From contig CM043963.1 in assembly GCA_014529385.2 (NCBI GenBank), forward strand, positions 78,640,412 to 78,704,411: a stretch of DNA of 64,000 nucleotides, written 5' to 3'. The translations under genes and the position numbers were made by a program. Below the pieces are notes generated by a model. That model made no database searches. It saw only the letters and a program-made list of their open reading frames with translations, and had not been told where the DNA came from. Source of the stretch: Adiantum capillus-veneris. Taxonomy: Eukaryota; Streptophyta; Polypodiopsida; Polypodiales; Pteridaceae. Below are positions 50,741-61,258 of the stretch, in pieces (the first letter of the stretch is position 1; every line of letters starts with the position of its first letter).

Positions 50741-52559
50741 TTTGCATGAGACTGAGCTCCTAGGTTTTATTTTAAGATCAAAACATAAATATAAATCTCT
50801 ATTTGTCAAATTTTTCTTTGTTAGCCCCCTTGTTGCAAAGCCCTGCTTGTCGGTCTTGCTTCCACTCTGCACTGGTCGCCCATCCAACTCTTCTCTGTAG
50901 ACACCACGGTTTGTCGACTCCTCTTTTTTTTTCCCGGGCTTGGCCTGCAAACTGCTTGGTGTTCTTTTTCTCTCTTCACCTGGTCGTAGGTTCGCCCTCC
51001 ACTTGTTGCTTTTGGCCTGGTTTCTCCTCTACTCCTTGCCCCAATACTCGGGGGATTCACTATTAGTAATGGAGGGATGTCACCTGCGTGCATCCAAATT
51101 AGAGAAACCCCACTATATACAATATCTTACATGCTGACCTACCCCCTACATATGGATAAGATATGGACGTTCTCACAATGAGCCGTCCCCCCTCATACGG
51201 ATTTCGTACGAAATGTAATGACCCATTATTTTATGTATACCAGTAACATGACAATTTAGAAGCGCATGACATATAACCTCGTGATTGAGGTTCTAAGCTC
51301 GATATTGACTAGGTGCATAAGTGTGAGCCTTGAGGATTTTTCTTAAACAAAAAGACCTAACTAAAGAGGAAGAGGACTGTGGATAGATTGCATTCAATTG
51401 AGTGTGGAAAGACCCCCTAGTAGGGAAGAAAATGCATATCTTCAAGATTAAAAGACCTTTCTTTGGGCTTAGCAATGAAAAAACAAATCACTAACAAACT
51501 AGAACTTCTATGGAGTAGAACAAGTCTACCATTACTATTTAACAAACTGATTGGATGCTAGTGAGCCACGTGCCAACCAAAGATTCCTTACTATTCTTGT
51601 CAAAGCTTCTCGCACACTAGCGAGCATCTTGTTGGCCTACCATGGATAGTGCCTATCCTATAGTAATCTGACTTGTTCTATCCAAGTCTATGAAGCAAGG
51701 AGCTTATGACACCTTCTCATCTATCCACCTCCTTGTCCTTCCCCTCATAGTAGCATCTTCTTCGCTCTCTTCATCCTTGTTGTGCTACATTTCAACTTGG
51801 GATTTTTGTTCTGGAAACAAATTAAGGGGGCATATTTTCTCCATAACACAAAGAGGAGAAGCTTCAGCCTAGCTAGTGGATGGATGACCATGTGACAACT
51901 GGAGGCAAGTGCAGCGGAGCAGGTAGTGGACAAGATGGAAAATATCCCAAGCACGTAGGCGGGAATCCCTAGTACTTTGTATGGCCTCAAGTTGCTCTCC
52001 ATATAAGCCAGATCCTTGCAACACTTCGAGCATGCAGCCACCTTGACATGACTTGTCAAAGCTGATCATGGCAGAGAACATCGGAATGGCAACTATAAAC
52101 TCTTAAAGTATGTTGCAAGAGTGACCATAAAAAAAGGCCATTCATGCTTCATGGGAAGCTTTGAGATTCTAGTGGCAATGGGGCATTATCATCTTCACCT
52201 TCGAAGGTTTGTGTAAAATGCTATAGCTTGTTGCTGCGGCAATACTCTAGCATGTTTCCAAACTTATGAACAATGGTGCTCACATATTTCTGGCCTACAC
52301 TGAATACAAGTGATGGCATTGAGTGCCGCTTAGAGATGATCATGGGCATCCTATAGGTGACAATAACAATACGTGAAATGGGAATGGAGATGGCAGTGAT
52401 CATATTGCTTATCATGGAGATAAAGAAGATTGCAACTAAATAAAAAATGTTGCGTACAAGAAAGTTACCTTGCCAAACTTGATGAGTAGACGTTTCTCTT
52501 GATTGCAACTATGGAAAGATTCCTAACTAGTACCATGCATTTGAAAAGCCCATAGTAGA
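50741..52559. other. No firmly recognisable gene
   Basis: 1.8 kb with short frames only. Minus-strand pieces at 51745-52081 and 52221-52508 lie downstream of the F-box remnant in its orientation and could be its decayed C-terminal part, but no kelch or LRR motif can be read with confidence. Confidence 0.3.
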
Positions 52560-52890
52560 TCCAAAATAACATTTGTCAGACCTAATCCTACACCTTCTCC
52601 TGAACTCTGTAGCGCTTGCAATGCTTTATCAAATGCCGGAGTGGTGGCATGGAGAAACGTGGGCCTAGAGCTCTAGAAAGTTTCTACCCGACAAGAATTG
52701 CAACCATTTTTTTTCAAACACAATGACATCGGAATATTGATGCTACTGGACGCAGAGAAAACACCTTCTCAACAAGATCTTGTGGCAGGTTATCCCAAAT
52801 GCTGGAAGAAGTAGCGCCTCTCTTCCGATGGTTTATGACTTCTACCTGTTGCTCTGAACTACCTATCAATTTGTCTCAGTTGGAACCCAT
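52560..52890 (-). pseudogene. F-box protein pseudogene
   Basis: The minus strand reads MGSN, stop, DKLIGSSEQQVEVINHRKRG, then a good F-box: SIWDNLPQDLVEKVFSLRPV and ASIFRCHCV, with a stop in place of the expected Cys, then KKMVAILVG, stop, KLSRALG. The pattern (W..LP.DL.E.VF..LP...IFR...VCK.W..I) is the SKP1-binding F-box of plant SCF ubiquitin ligases. At least three stops, so a pseudogene. The substrate-binding C-terminus should lie at about 51750-52550 but is unreadable. Confidence 0.6.
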
Positions 52891-53473
52891 TTGAGGAGCC
52901 CTAGCAAACTAGATCATGAGTCACACATGCGCTCTTCTATGCGTCGAACACATCAAAAAATGGTGTCATTAGTGTGAGCTTCATTCAAATTATCTGCATC
53001 AAAATGGTAACATAAGTAAAGTGCGCATGCTAGTACTACTTGCAATGCTGCCTAAACATATCGACATGGAAAAGACCTAGTGACTTGTGAGGCGCCCACC
53101 TGCAGAAATCACATCAAAGTACCTTCAAGCCCTTGATCCTCACAGCCAATGGAATCCAACACCGGAAACAATACATTGAGGTGTAGGAGCATGACATCTG
53201 GCTGGAACAAAGGGTGCCTAGATCAATGGCGAGGGTAAGGTGCCTGACATTTCAGAGACGTAGGACCCAAAAGCGAAAATGCAATGAATACCTTGATGGG
53301 ACCTAAAAGATGACAAGCTATGGATTTGAGGTAGCTTGCTTTTATAGAGGAGAAGCAGACGAGGGGATTCGAGAGAACAGGTCAAGAAATTTGTAAGCAA
53401 CAAACAGCACCGAGAGAGATAGAGACCGACCCCTTGGATTGATTTTCCCTTTACTCCGATCACCTGAGTGTGA

Positions 53474-53523
<50 letters not shown>

Positions 53524-54360
53524 CCATGATGAAGGAAGGAAAAGGGGGCACGTACATGGTAGAGATGGCTAAAGATGGCAATGGGTGTGTGCAACTGTGC
53601 CTAGCAACAAGGGGGGCGGGGGGTTCCAAGGCAATGGTAGGTAGTGTTTTGATGTTTCAAAAAAAAAAAATTCACAACATACAAAAGCACCTTCTGGGTA
53701 GGTTCCAAGGGTAAAGTTTTCAAAATAGACAGTATTAGTTGCAATTGAAGTTATATAACTCTATTTTCTTGATTTTTCAAACTAGTTTTCTCCTTCTCCC
53801 ACTCCTTTTGACTGGCGGTTTTGAATTTTCAACGGGCTCAAGACTAAGCCGAGGCACATTTTTCTTGAACACTCGAAGTCACATTGCACAACTTAGCTGA
53901 TGCTCTCTCTCTCTCTCTCTCTCTCCCCATCAAAACAACCATTGTATTTAAGGTGGCGCAAGTAGTTGTATGTACTCCCTATGTAGCTCCCCCGCCCCCG
54001 CCCCTCCCTTATGTATACAGTATGAGTATGAAATAACGAGGGTCTACCCCTATTGTATACACTTATGTAAAAAATTCAAAAAACCCCCTCTTGTGCACTC
54101 ACATGGTATCATACAGAAAAACACAGTGAATCCCCCGGGCCCCAATATAGTGGCCTTCGTTTTCTCTACAGATGATGCTCTACCAATGATGCCCTACTCT
54201 TTTACTCGCCACCTGTGGCTTTTATTCACATTGCTGCTTGCTATTTTTGGCTACTCGTAGCTTGCCTTGCTTTATTTTTAGCTTCAAATTGTAAGCGACC
54301 ATTCCCATTGCCTTAGTGGTGGCCATTGCTGTTAAGCCTCAAACTCCCACCAAATGTGGC
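52891..54360. other. No recognisable gene; two microsatellites
   Basis: Contains (GA)n at 53478-53519 (about 21 units) and a shorter (TC)n at 53903-53926. The Ser-Leu and Arg-Glu frames across them are artefacts. Nothing else was recognised on either strand. Confidence 0.4.
53478..53519. repeat. (GA)n microsatellite
   Basis: About 21 perfect GA units preceded by gtgagtgtgagtgtga. Confidence 0.96.
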
Positions 54361-54760
54361 TTACATCTTATCCAAGAGGGTTGTAACCAAAGCATTGCCA
54401 GGTACCTCATTTTCCTCCCACAACCAATAAATGATTAGAGCCTCCTTTTGCATATCAACCAAAGCATTGCTAAACACAATCATCAAGGTGCAAGCATAAG
54501 AAACTTTATTCAAGAAAAAGCTTCCCTCCCAATCTAGTAAGCATAATACCGCAATCGATGTGCTCCAAGAAACAACATCCTGAATATGAAGCTCCTCAAG
54601 AAGGTTTTGTGCTTTTGTGAGCTCTTCACCTTTGGCTTGTATACTAACCAAGCATCACTAAGTACAACACTTGACATACATATCTACCAAAGCATTGAGG
54701 GACCAAAATATTAATGTTGTCAAGCATCTCCCTGTAAGCTTTCTCACTCCAAAATCAATA
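54361..54760 (-). pseudogene. Pentatricopeptide-repeat (PPR) protein pseudogene fragment
   Basis: The minus strand contains the PPR signatures NALVDMYVKC (about 54700), then after a stop KAQNLLEELHIQDVVSWSTS, and two further NALVDM- or NALVTTL-type starts (about 54460 and 54380). The NALVDMY.KC / A...F.E....DVVSW pattern is that of plant PLS-class PPR proteins, which act in organelle RNA editing and processing. Only about 130 codons survive, with stops. No start, transit peptide or E/DYW domain is visible. Confidence 0.65.
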
Positions 54761-54784
54761 GCCAATGCATTATAAAATAATCTT

Positions 54785-55252
54785 CACATTTGAATGCTTA
54801 AATCACCTTTTTTTTAATGTTTTGACCATAGGATAGTGTTATTAAACCTTATGAAGACCTATTTGGATGTTTTGCTGTAGTATCTGTGTCTTGGATCATG
54901 ATAGATCGTGATCCATGTACCCTATCAGAATGCAACCAAACTTTGTAGACTTGCCAAATTAGGCCATCTGAAGCTTCTCTTAAAGTTTCGTGATGATTCA
55001 AGTCCGTTTAGTTGATGAAATGGCGTGATGACCTAGAGCAGTGAGAAAGGACATAGGCAGAATTTTCAATCATTGAGTGGTGATTTAATTGTTGGGTTGT
55101 TGCATTTGCTTGTTAGGTTCACTTCTTGAGAACTAACAACCTCAAAGGGTCTCTGTTCCTCATTTGAGTCACTTCCTTAAAGTATTGACATATTGTGCTA
55201 GTGCCAAATAGCTATGCTACAGAAGTCAAATTGAGGCAACTCACTAATAGTG
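54785..55252 (+). repeat. Old LTR fragment of the A/B element family
   Basis: Aligns with 40260-40715 of the B LTR (gaatgcttaaatcacc, ttgaccatagga-agtgtt, ggcgtgatgacctagag, gagaaaggacatag, ctagtgccaaatagctatg). More diverged than the two LTRs of B are from each other, and 5'-truncated. It carries ggatcatgat and agatcgtgatccatgtacc at about 54894-54922, close to the array palindrome of B. Confidence 0.65.
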
Positions 55253-56108
55253 TGCCTCTCATTGGTGATCACCCAATCACTTACCATGCACCTACACGAC
55301 CAATAAGCCCAGTGCATGGTTAAAAATACTACAAAAAATAAGAATGAAATCATGGATTAACACGCCTCAATTCCTCATGTAAATTCCATCCTTAAAATCT
55401 ACGAGTGTGCAAGCTGGAGTAGGTTCCAAGGATGGTAAGAAATAATAAACATCTTGATGAGAGTAGTGGCCCATGGATGTGCTCACAATAAAGATGTTTA
55501 GTTGAATGATAATTCACATGTACTTTGCAATGATGTGTGCATGATGTGACATTGTGAGCATGACAAAACAAATTTTGACCTTTCTTGATTGGTCAATCAA
55601 TACGTGGCTTGATATCATAGGTAAATGGCTCAATTTGAAGTGTAATACAAAATTTTCATTTAAAGCAAGCACTAAAATGATCACAACCCTCACAAATCTT
55701 GCAATGCATATGCATTCCATGAAAACATGGTCAAATCATTACAAGAAAATGCACAAAATTTGAATGCTCACTTTCCTCATACTCTCATATACTCATGCTC
55801 ACACTCTCTCATGCTCCTCATATTCTCATTGAAGATAAGAGGGCTTCAAACTTCAACTCACACAAATGCTCATCAATTGTCTCTTTGATAAGCTAGTCAC
55901 TAATGCACTCTCCATTGATCATTTTTTAAGCTCACAAAGCCATGCATAGAAGAGAGAGAACTCTCTTCTTGATGTCATCACTCCTGCCAAACACAAATCC
56001 CCTTTAGCCAAAGCGCTATGTTATTTGCAAATCCCAATGATTTTTTTAATCTTTATTTTTATTCATTATGATGAAGTTTTAATTGCTGGGGTAGTCCATG
56101 GTCGGTAG
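55253..56108. other. No recognisable gene
   Basis: AT-rich sequence. A ctcata-rich low-complexity stretch lies at about 55775-55835. No coding evidence. Confidence 0.35.
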
Positions 56109-56540
56109 ATGTTCTTCTTGGAGAGATTCATGAAGACTTTAAAAGGGTTCGTTCATCAAAGGGCTCGCCTCGAGGGTAGCATGGATGAAGAATGGCTTGT
56201 GAAAGAGTCTCTTGTTCTCATCAGTGATTTTTTGGGTTCAATTGATCTAGAGATGCTCCAAATGTGGACTACTGAGGTCAACATCAAGGTGACAGAGGAT
56301 GAGCTACAGGGACAAGGCATCATAAGAAAGATGGATATCACAATTCGGGAAAAGGTTATTTAGAGATTTTGTCTTCTCAACTCAAAAGTCATGCAAAAGT
56401 GGCTAGAGAGGTACGAAGAGGAAAAGAAACAATGCTTGAAAGCTTGGTTCAGGGTCATCCCACATGGGCAAAGTTGTCCAAGGCCTACCGGGTACATATG
56501 CTGCAAGGGAGCACCCATAGAGGTTAGCTGAGGGTGTGAG
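56109..56540 (+). pseudogene. CACTA (En/Spm) transposon remnant with DUF4218-like segment
   Basis: The frame 56109-56363 reads FLERFMKTLKGFVHQRARLE, GSMDEEWLVKESLVLISDFL, closely following the pattern of the DUF4218 domain encoded next to the TNP2 transposase of plant CACTA elements (Y-MK-LK--V-N-A-PEGS--E-Y--EE---). After the stop, NSKVMQKWLERYEEEKKQCLKAWF in the next stretch resembles the following helix. No TNP2 transposase or TIRs are seen, so this is a small remnant. Confidence 0.6.
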
Positions 56541-57008
56541 GAGCTTGTTGAGCTTGATGGCAATGGCCCCTTGCCTGTGGGCGATGCTCTAGTGGCGATT
56601 TTGAGATGTCAAGGGTGGTGCTAGTGGCCATGATTCTATGGGAGGTTGGTAGTAGTGCCGTCCGTCGCGCGTATTCATGTGATGACATGGCAGGCCACGT
56701 GACCCGTTCTCATGCCCAACCCTTTTGAGAGTAAAGGGAAAGGCCGTCGGTGCCTCTCACTTAAGGGACTGAACATGCACGGTGTGAAGCTCAAAAAAGC
56801 CGCTAAAAGAGGGGCCTTCACATGTAGTCGGGAGGCCAAAAATAGGTGGGGAGCTATAAGAAGGAGGGTACACACGCCCAAGGGGGCAATTTTTTTAAGG
56901 CATTAGGAGGTTTTTTTCAGAGGGCAAGGAGTCGAAGAAGAAGAGGAAGGGGCAAGCATGAAGAAGAGGAGAGGGGAAGGTCTCTCTTAACAGTCACGTA
57001 AAAGAGAA

Positions 57009-57068
<60 letters not shown>

Positions 57069-57627
57069 CATTGAAGTATTAAAGGAGGAGGTTGTGGGGA
57101 AGCAGTGGACAGGATCTTGGATCCATATTTCTCTCTCACTCTCTCGGAGGGAGAAGGGAACAGAAAAAGAACAATTTGATTAGGAAGCTTTTCATTTGGG
57201 AAGCGTCTAGCACGGGATTCAAGAGCAAAGGAGCAGTGCAAGGTAGGTGTTTTACTTGGCAATTAGGACTTTCTTCTATCGTGTCTGGGTTATTTGAAAA
57301 GGGAATTTTAAGTCAACAAGCATATTAACGTTGGCATATGCAGCCAATTTGTATAAAGGGTTCTAGATATCTGTTTAATGGAAACATCTTCTAATTGCTA
57401 GCTTCAACTAAGTGTCGATATCTTGTCTCAATTTATTTTAAACCATTAATTATATTTTGATATGTGATGTTCTTTTGCAATTCTCTCTAAGCATCTCTAT
57501 ATCGTCTTATTAACACTAAATCGGCCTTAACCTCACTGGTTTCGCTTGGTTTACATTTGGAGTGCTTATCTGTCTACAGCCAAAAGCCCCTTTCCCGATC
57601 GATCTTGGAGAGACGTGCACTCCAACA
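56541..57627 (+). repeat. Probable 5' LTR region of DHGSE element copy 2
   Basis: The 3' edge is supported by gcactccaaca followed by attTGGTGAACCC, an LTR end plus primer binding site, just before the gag region. A TATA-like ctataagaaggaggg at about 56850 resembles the promoter of the LTR of copy 1. The 5' edge is unknown. It contains a CT microsatellite (57017-57064). Confidence 0.4.
57017..57064. repeat. (CT)n microsatellite
   Basis: About 24 perfect CT units, within the probable LTR or leader of DHGSE copy 2. Confidence 0.96.
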
Positions 57628-57630
57628 ATT

Positions 57631-57648
57631 TGGTGAACCCAATGCAAA
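57631..57648 (+). promoter_or_regulatory. Primer binding site of DHGSE element copy 2
   Basis: tggtgaacccaatgcaaa, 3 bp after the LTR end. The TGG start is as expected; the tRNA was not identified. Confidence 0.5.
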
Positions 57649-57837
57649 AATGATCAAGGTAGATGGAAGTATCAATGTTGGCAGGCCAAGATAATGGTAT
57701 GCAGCAACTAATGCAGTAATTTGTTGCACTTATGCATCAATAGCATCTGCACCATCAACAGATGATGACTCAAAGTTCAGAAAGGAAAATGGAAGCTCAG
57801 ATTCATGAAGCTAGACAAGCAGTGAGTTACAAATAAA

Positions 57838-58620
57838 TTGGGGCGCTTTGAAGGTCGTGACATTTCTAAATTTTGCAAAGTTTATGAGCAGGTTATGGAA
57901 GACAAGGGAGCAGAGGAGCATGGTGCAGTGGAGAATTTCGTTCTCATTGTCGTGCATGAATTATGTGCACGGATTGAGGAATCAAGAACTGCACATGGTG
58001 CTACATTGGTGGCATTTAAACAATCTCTCAAAGATGAATATTTTCTTGAAGATAAGGAGCACGTTACAAAGAAGAGATTTTTGAAGTGGGTGCAGTAGCA
58101 TAATAAGGGGCTATCTACTCCTGAATTTTTAAGAGAATTTGAAAAGAGATTTTACCAATTTTCTGCAACCAAACGGGCTGCTCTTAATTGGGAGAAAGTA
58201 GAACTTTTTGTGCAAGCTGCAGATCCAAAATTGCAAAAAAGCTTAGTGGATGTCCTTGAGGATCCCTCAAGGGAATTGGGGCTAAAATCAAATTGGAAAT
58301 GAGTGATTGAAGCGTGGTGAAATGGTAAAAAAGAATGGATAAGTTAGTTGGAATTAATGCAGATGTTGGAGAAAAGGAAGAAGATATTCTTGTACCAATA
58401 AAGGAGAAGATTCCGAAGCTAGAGGAGTCGTTCATGGATAAACTTGTGAAGGGGATCCAAGAATTGAACATTAATTTGAAAGTTGCGAAGCTTGAAGAGC
58501 AAGGTTCATTCTCGATCAAGACAAAGCGGTCCACAAAGAGAAAGTGGGAGTCAAAATTGTTTGTTGTGTGACAGTCTTGATCATGTCAAGAATGAGTGCG
58601 AGGAATTTACTGAAACTAAG
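57838..58620 (+). pseudogene. DHGSE-family gag (copy 2)
   Basis: 57838-58098 reads GRFEGRDISKFCKVYEQVME, VHELCARIEE and FKQSLKDEYFLEDKEHVTKK; after a stop it continues STPEFLREFEKRFYQFSATK and VELFVQAADPKLQKSLVDVL. A CCHC knuckle, CLLCDSLDHVKNEC, lies at about 58550-58595. The order and knuckle identify it as gag of this family. The corresponding region of copy 1 is missing. Confidence 0.65.
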
Positions 58621-59552
58621 CGTAAAGATGTGGTTTTTGGGAAAGATGGCCTAATACACTTGCAAGAAACAGATTTTCCTCTAAAGACCAAATATGGAAG
58701 AGGTGGAATGAAGAAAAGCATGGAAGAGATGTTGTAGGAACACCATGCGAGTGTAGCTGAAGTAGTGACTTACAGTGTGCAGATTGAGGATAAAAATATA
58801 GCAAAAACCAATTGAAGGTTCTAGCAGGAATGGGACCTTTTGGCCGTATGCTATGACGATAACAAAGAAAGAAAAAATTGTGTATCAACAGTTGTGTCAA
58901 GTGGGAAATTGTATTAGAAAGACTATTGGGTGGGAAGACCCTATAGATTCCCTCTCGGTACATGCATACATAGCTAAATCTCAAAACAATGAGGCTACTG
59001 TAGAAGAAGAGCAAAAGAGAGAAGAGGATCTGATAGGAACTTCAAAGAGGACGACAAGATCAAAGGTACCAAAGGGAAAAGAGTCTAGCTCAGGAATACC
59101 TCCTACCCCGCCCAACGCCTCAATGGATGAGGACGAAGGAGAAAAAGGTGGTAAAAGCATGAGATCCTTCATATAAGCTGAGATCTGATATTGAGCAGGC
59201 TACTGATGTGAGGAAGATACTTGAGGAGTGCATTCTGAATAATAGGGTGGAGTTCACCCTAGGCGAGATCCTAGGTATTGAAAAATGGGAATTCCATGAC
59301 AGTATCATTAATCTCATGAAGAGAAAGCGCCAAATATTGTACGGGCTTGAAAACGACCCAACTAGGTCACAGTGGGTGCATAGTATTTATGAACAAATTG
59401 GAGCTATTTTGGGCAGTGTTAATGAAGAAGAAATAGGTGAAGATGAATGGGGAAGCATAGTAGACAACAATGAGCTTCCAAGACGAGTAAAGCATGTCAG
59501 ATTTCATGAGGATGAGTATGGAGAAGATGTACCTTGCAGTCATTTTACATGA
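58621..59552 (+). pseudogene. Gag-protease linker of DHGSE element copy 2
   Basis: Open pieces at 58853-59176 (charged) and 59208-59552. The latter is 114 codons with ECILNNRVEFTLGEILGIEK and FHDSIINLMKRKRQILYGLE, followed by an acidic stretch. It lies where plant gypsy elements often carry a helical linker before protease. Function unknown. Confidence 0.55.
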
Positions 59553-60530
59553 AATCATTGGGCTAGGGCTACCACTGAGACTTTAGTTAAGGTAGGTGAT
59601 TCGGAAGATCCGGTTGTTGCATTGGTAGATCATGGATCAGAAGTAAACCTTACGTCAAAGAGCTTATTCTTGAAGGAAAGTGGCCTGTTGATGTGGAACA
59701 TGGGTGGCGTATCCGAGCTACCAATGCACAATCAAGGGATTTGTACGGTGCATGCCCTAATGTTAAAATAACCCATTAGGAAAATTTTGAACTCATTTTT
59801 GGGCCTTTTAAGAGTGCCACATCATCAGAGTTGTACAAAAGAAAGCAACCCGGTAGACGCCTCTAAATATTGCTTAGAACCCCATGATATGACCTATCAT
59901 TGGAAAGTTCTTGAAAAATGGATTCTAAAGAGCCAAGGTCCGAAAAGTTTGGATGACTTCTATGAAAGTTATGCCATTTTTTTTCAATCAACCAGGTTTT
60001 GTTACCGTTACGGTAATCTAAAATCACCTTTTTCTAGATCTACATGAAGGCAATGTCCGATACATGCATGCTATATATCAATAGATAGCATTTGAAGAGT
60101 ATATTTTAAATATCCAACCTCCGACAAGTTTGGATCTTATTTGCAAAAAAATTTACCGATCCCCACTTTTTGAAAGCTATGCCACATCAACAATTCTTAC
60201 AAGGCCCATTTTTGAGTCCAAACTTTTCCTAATGCATAGGGGATGTAAGCGATGCACATTTTTTTTTTGTAGAGGATCATTATACATATCCACTCATCTT
60301 AGGGCAGCCTTACATTACGGCGATGCGAATGGAAAACCAGGTTTTGATGATGGATCTGCGAGTGCTAGGATCAGAAGTCGTGATGGTAAGAGAGAAGTAC
60401 AATTTCTAACTGTTTGTGTGGACCATGCCAGGAACATGGATACCTTAAGAGATCATCCATTGCCAAGGTTGATGAAAGAATTCAAAGAGAACAGGGGTTT
60501 TCAGGATTGTTTCCAAGTGCCATTATAAAG
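59553..60530 (+). pseudogene. DHGSE-family protease (copy 2), interrupted by a TIR element
   Basis: WARATTETLVKVGDSEDPVV and the active-site strand ALVDHGSEVNL (about 59616) are followed by a decayed WRI region. The sequence is then interrupted at 59774-60234 and resumes at 60235-60528, ending GSASARIRSRDGKREVQFLT and VDHARNMDTLRDHPLPRLMK. Residues of the active site match copy 1 (D-H-G-S-E). Confidence 0.7.
59774..60234 (+). mobile_element. MITE-like TIR element, copy 3 family
   Basis: 461 bp bounded by imperfect inverted repeats, CATTAGGAAAA-TTTG-ACTCA on the left and the reverse complement on the right, extending about 35 bp or more (gggcctt...aaggccc). Comparison with copy 1 (8600-8690) shows that it is an insertion in the protease. 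It shares the terminal CATTAGGA with the two elements at 36527 and 37539 and nearly the same length, although the interiors do not obviously match. No target duplication could be defined. Confidence 0.7.
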
Positions 60531-61258
60531 CGGGACTACGATGGTGCTTTGGAGGAGAAGTTCTCGCTGATAGTAGCAGATGTCTACAAAGAGACCTTTT
60601 CTTCAAGATTTTTGGGATTGACTTTAGAGGGTTCGGTATCTTACAAAAAATTCAATGATTTGTGCAAATGTGAGTGGAAACATGTTTGCAATGTCCAAGG
60701 CATACTTCAAGGATGTGAAATATTGGACCCAGATGAAGCAATTTCAGGTATTTTTGAAGAATACACATTCGTGGATACGATGGGGGAATTGGATAAAGTC
60801 ATACAATCTAATGATCAAGCTGGGATAAATATGGTTAAGGTAAACTCTCTTAACATGTATGATTTTTTTAAAAAATCCAAAGAAGACTTAGATGCAGAAG
60901 AGATACAAGTGAGTACGAAATACAAAACAGTGGCAAAGAAGGTCATACCATTCTGCTACCAAAAGAGAGTGATATAATTATGGAGAAATCATCTCAACAA
61001 CCTTTCCTCCGAGATCCAAGTAAAAATGGGCACTCATTTACTGAAGGAAGTCTACAGGAATTAAAGATTGGTGATGCATATTTTCTAAATCAAGAAGAGA
61101 AAGAATGTTTTCGAGGAATGTTAAAGAAGCATGGGAAGGATTTTACTTTCCAACCAGGTGAGATCGATTGTGTTGATCCTAGTGTTGTAGCTCCATGGTG
61201 ATATTTACTGTTCCGCACTTGCCTTGGAATTTACGACCTATTCCTGTTCCAAAAGGCT
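60531..61258 (+). pseudogene. Protease-RT linker of DHGSE element copy 2
   Basis: 60414-60977 is a long open piece with RFLGLTLEGSVSYKKFNDLC, SGIFEEYTFVDTMGELDKVI and STKYKTVAKKVIPF. 60980-61201 adds QQPFLRDPSKNGHSFTEGSL and FRGMLKKHGKDFTFQPGEID. It matches the copy 1 linker. The frame breaks at about 61200 before RT. Confidence 0.7.

Noticed and set aside
50803-51137. Overlapping plus and minus frames
   Set aside because: Low-complexity, hydrophobic or basic composition without recognisable motif; no support for a gene.
53342-53714. Frames across a GA repeat with Arg-Glu and Ser-Leu runs
   Set aside because: Microsatellite artefact; no domain on either side.
56987-57262. Minus-strand frame with a long Arg-Glu run
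   Set aside because: Microsatellite artefact over (CT)n in a probable LTR.
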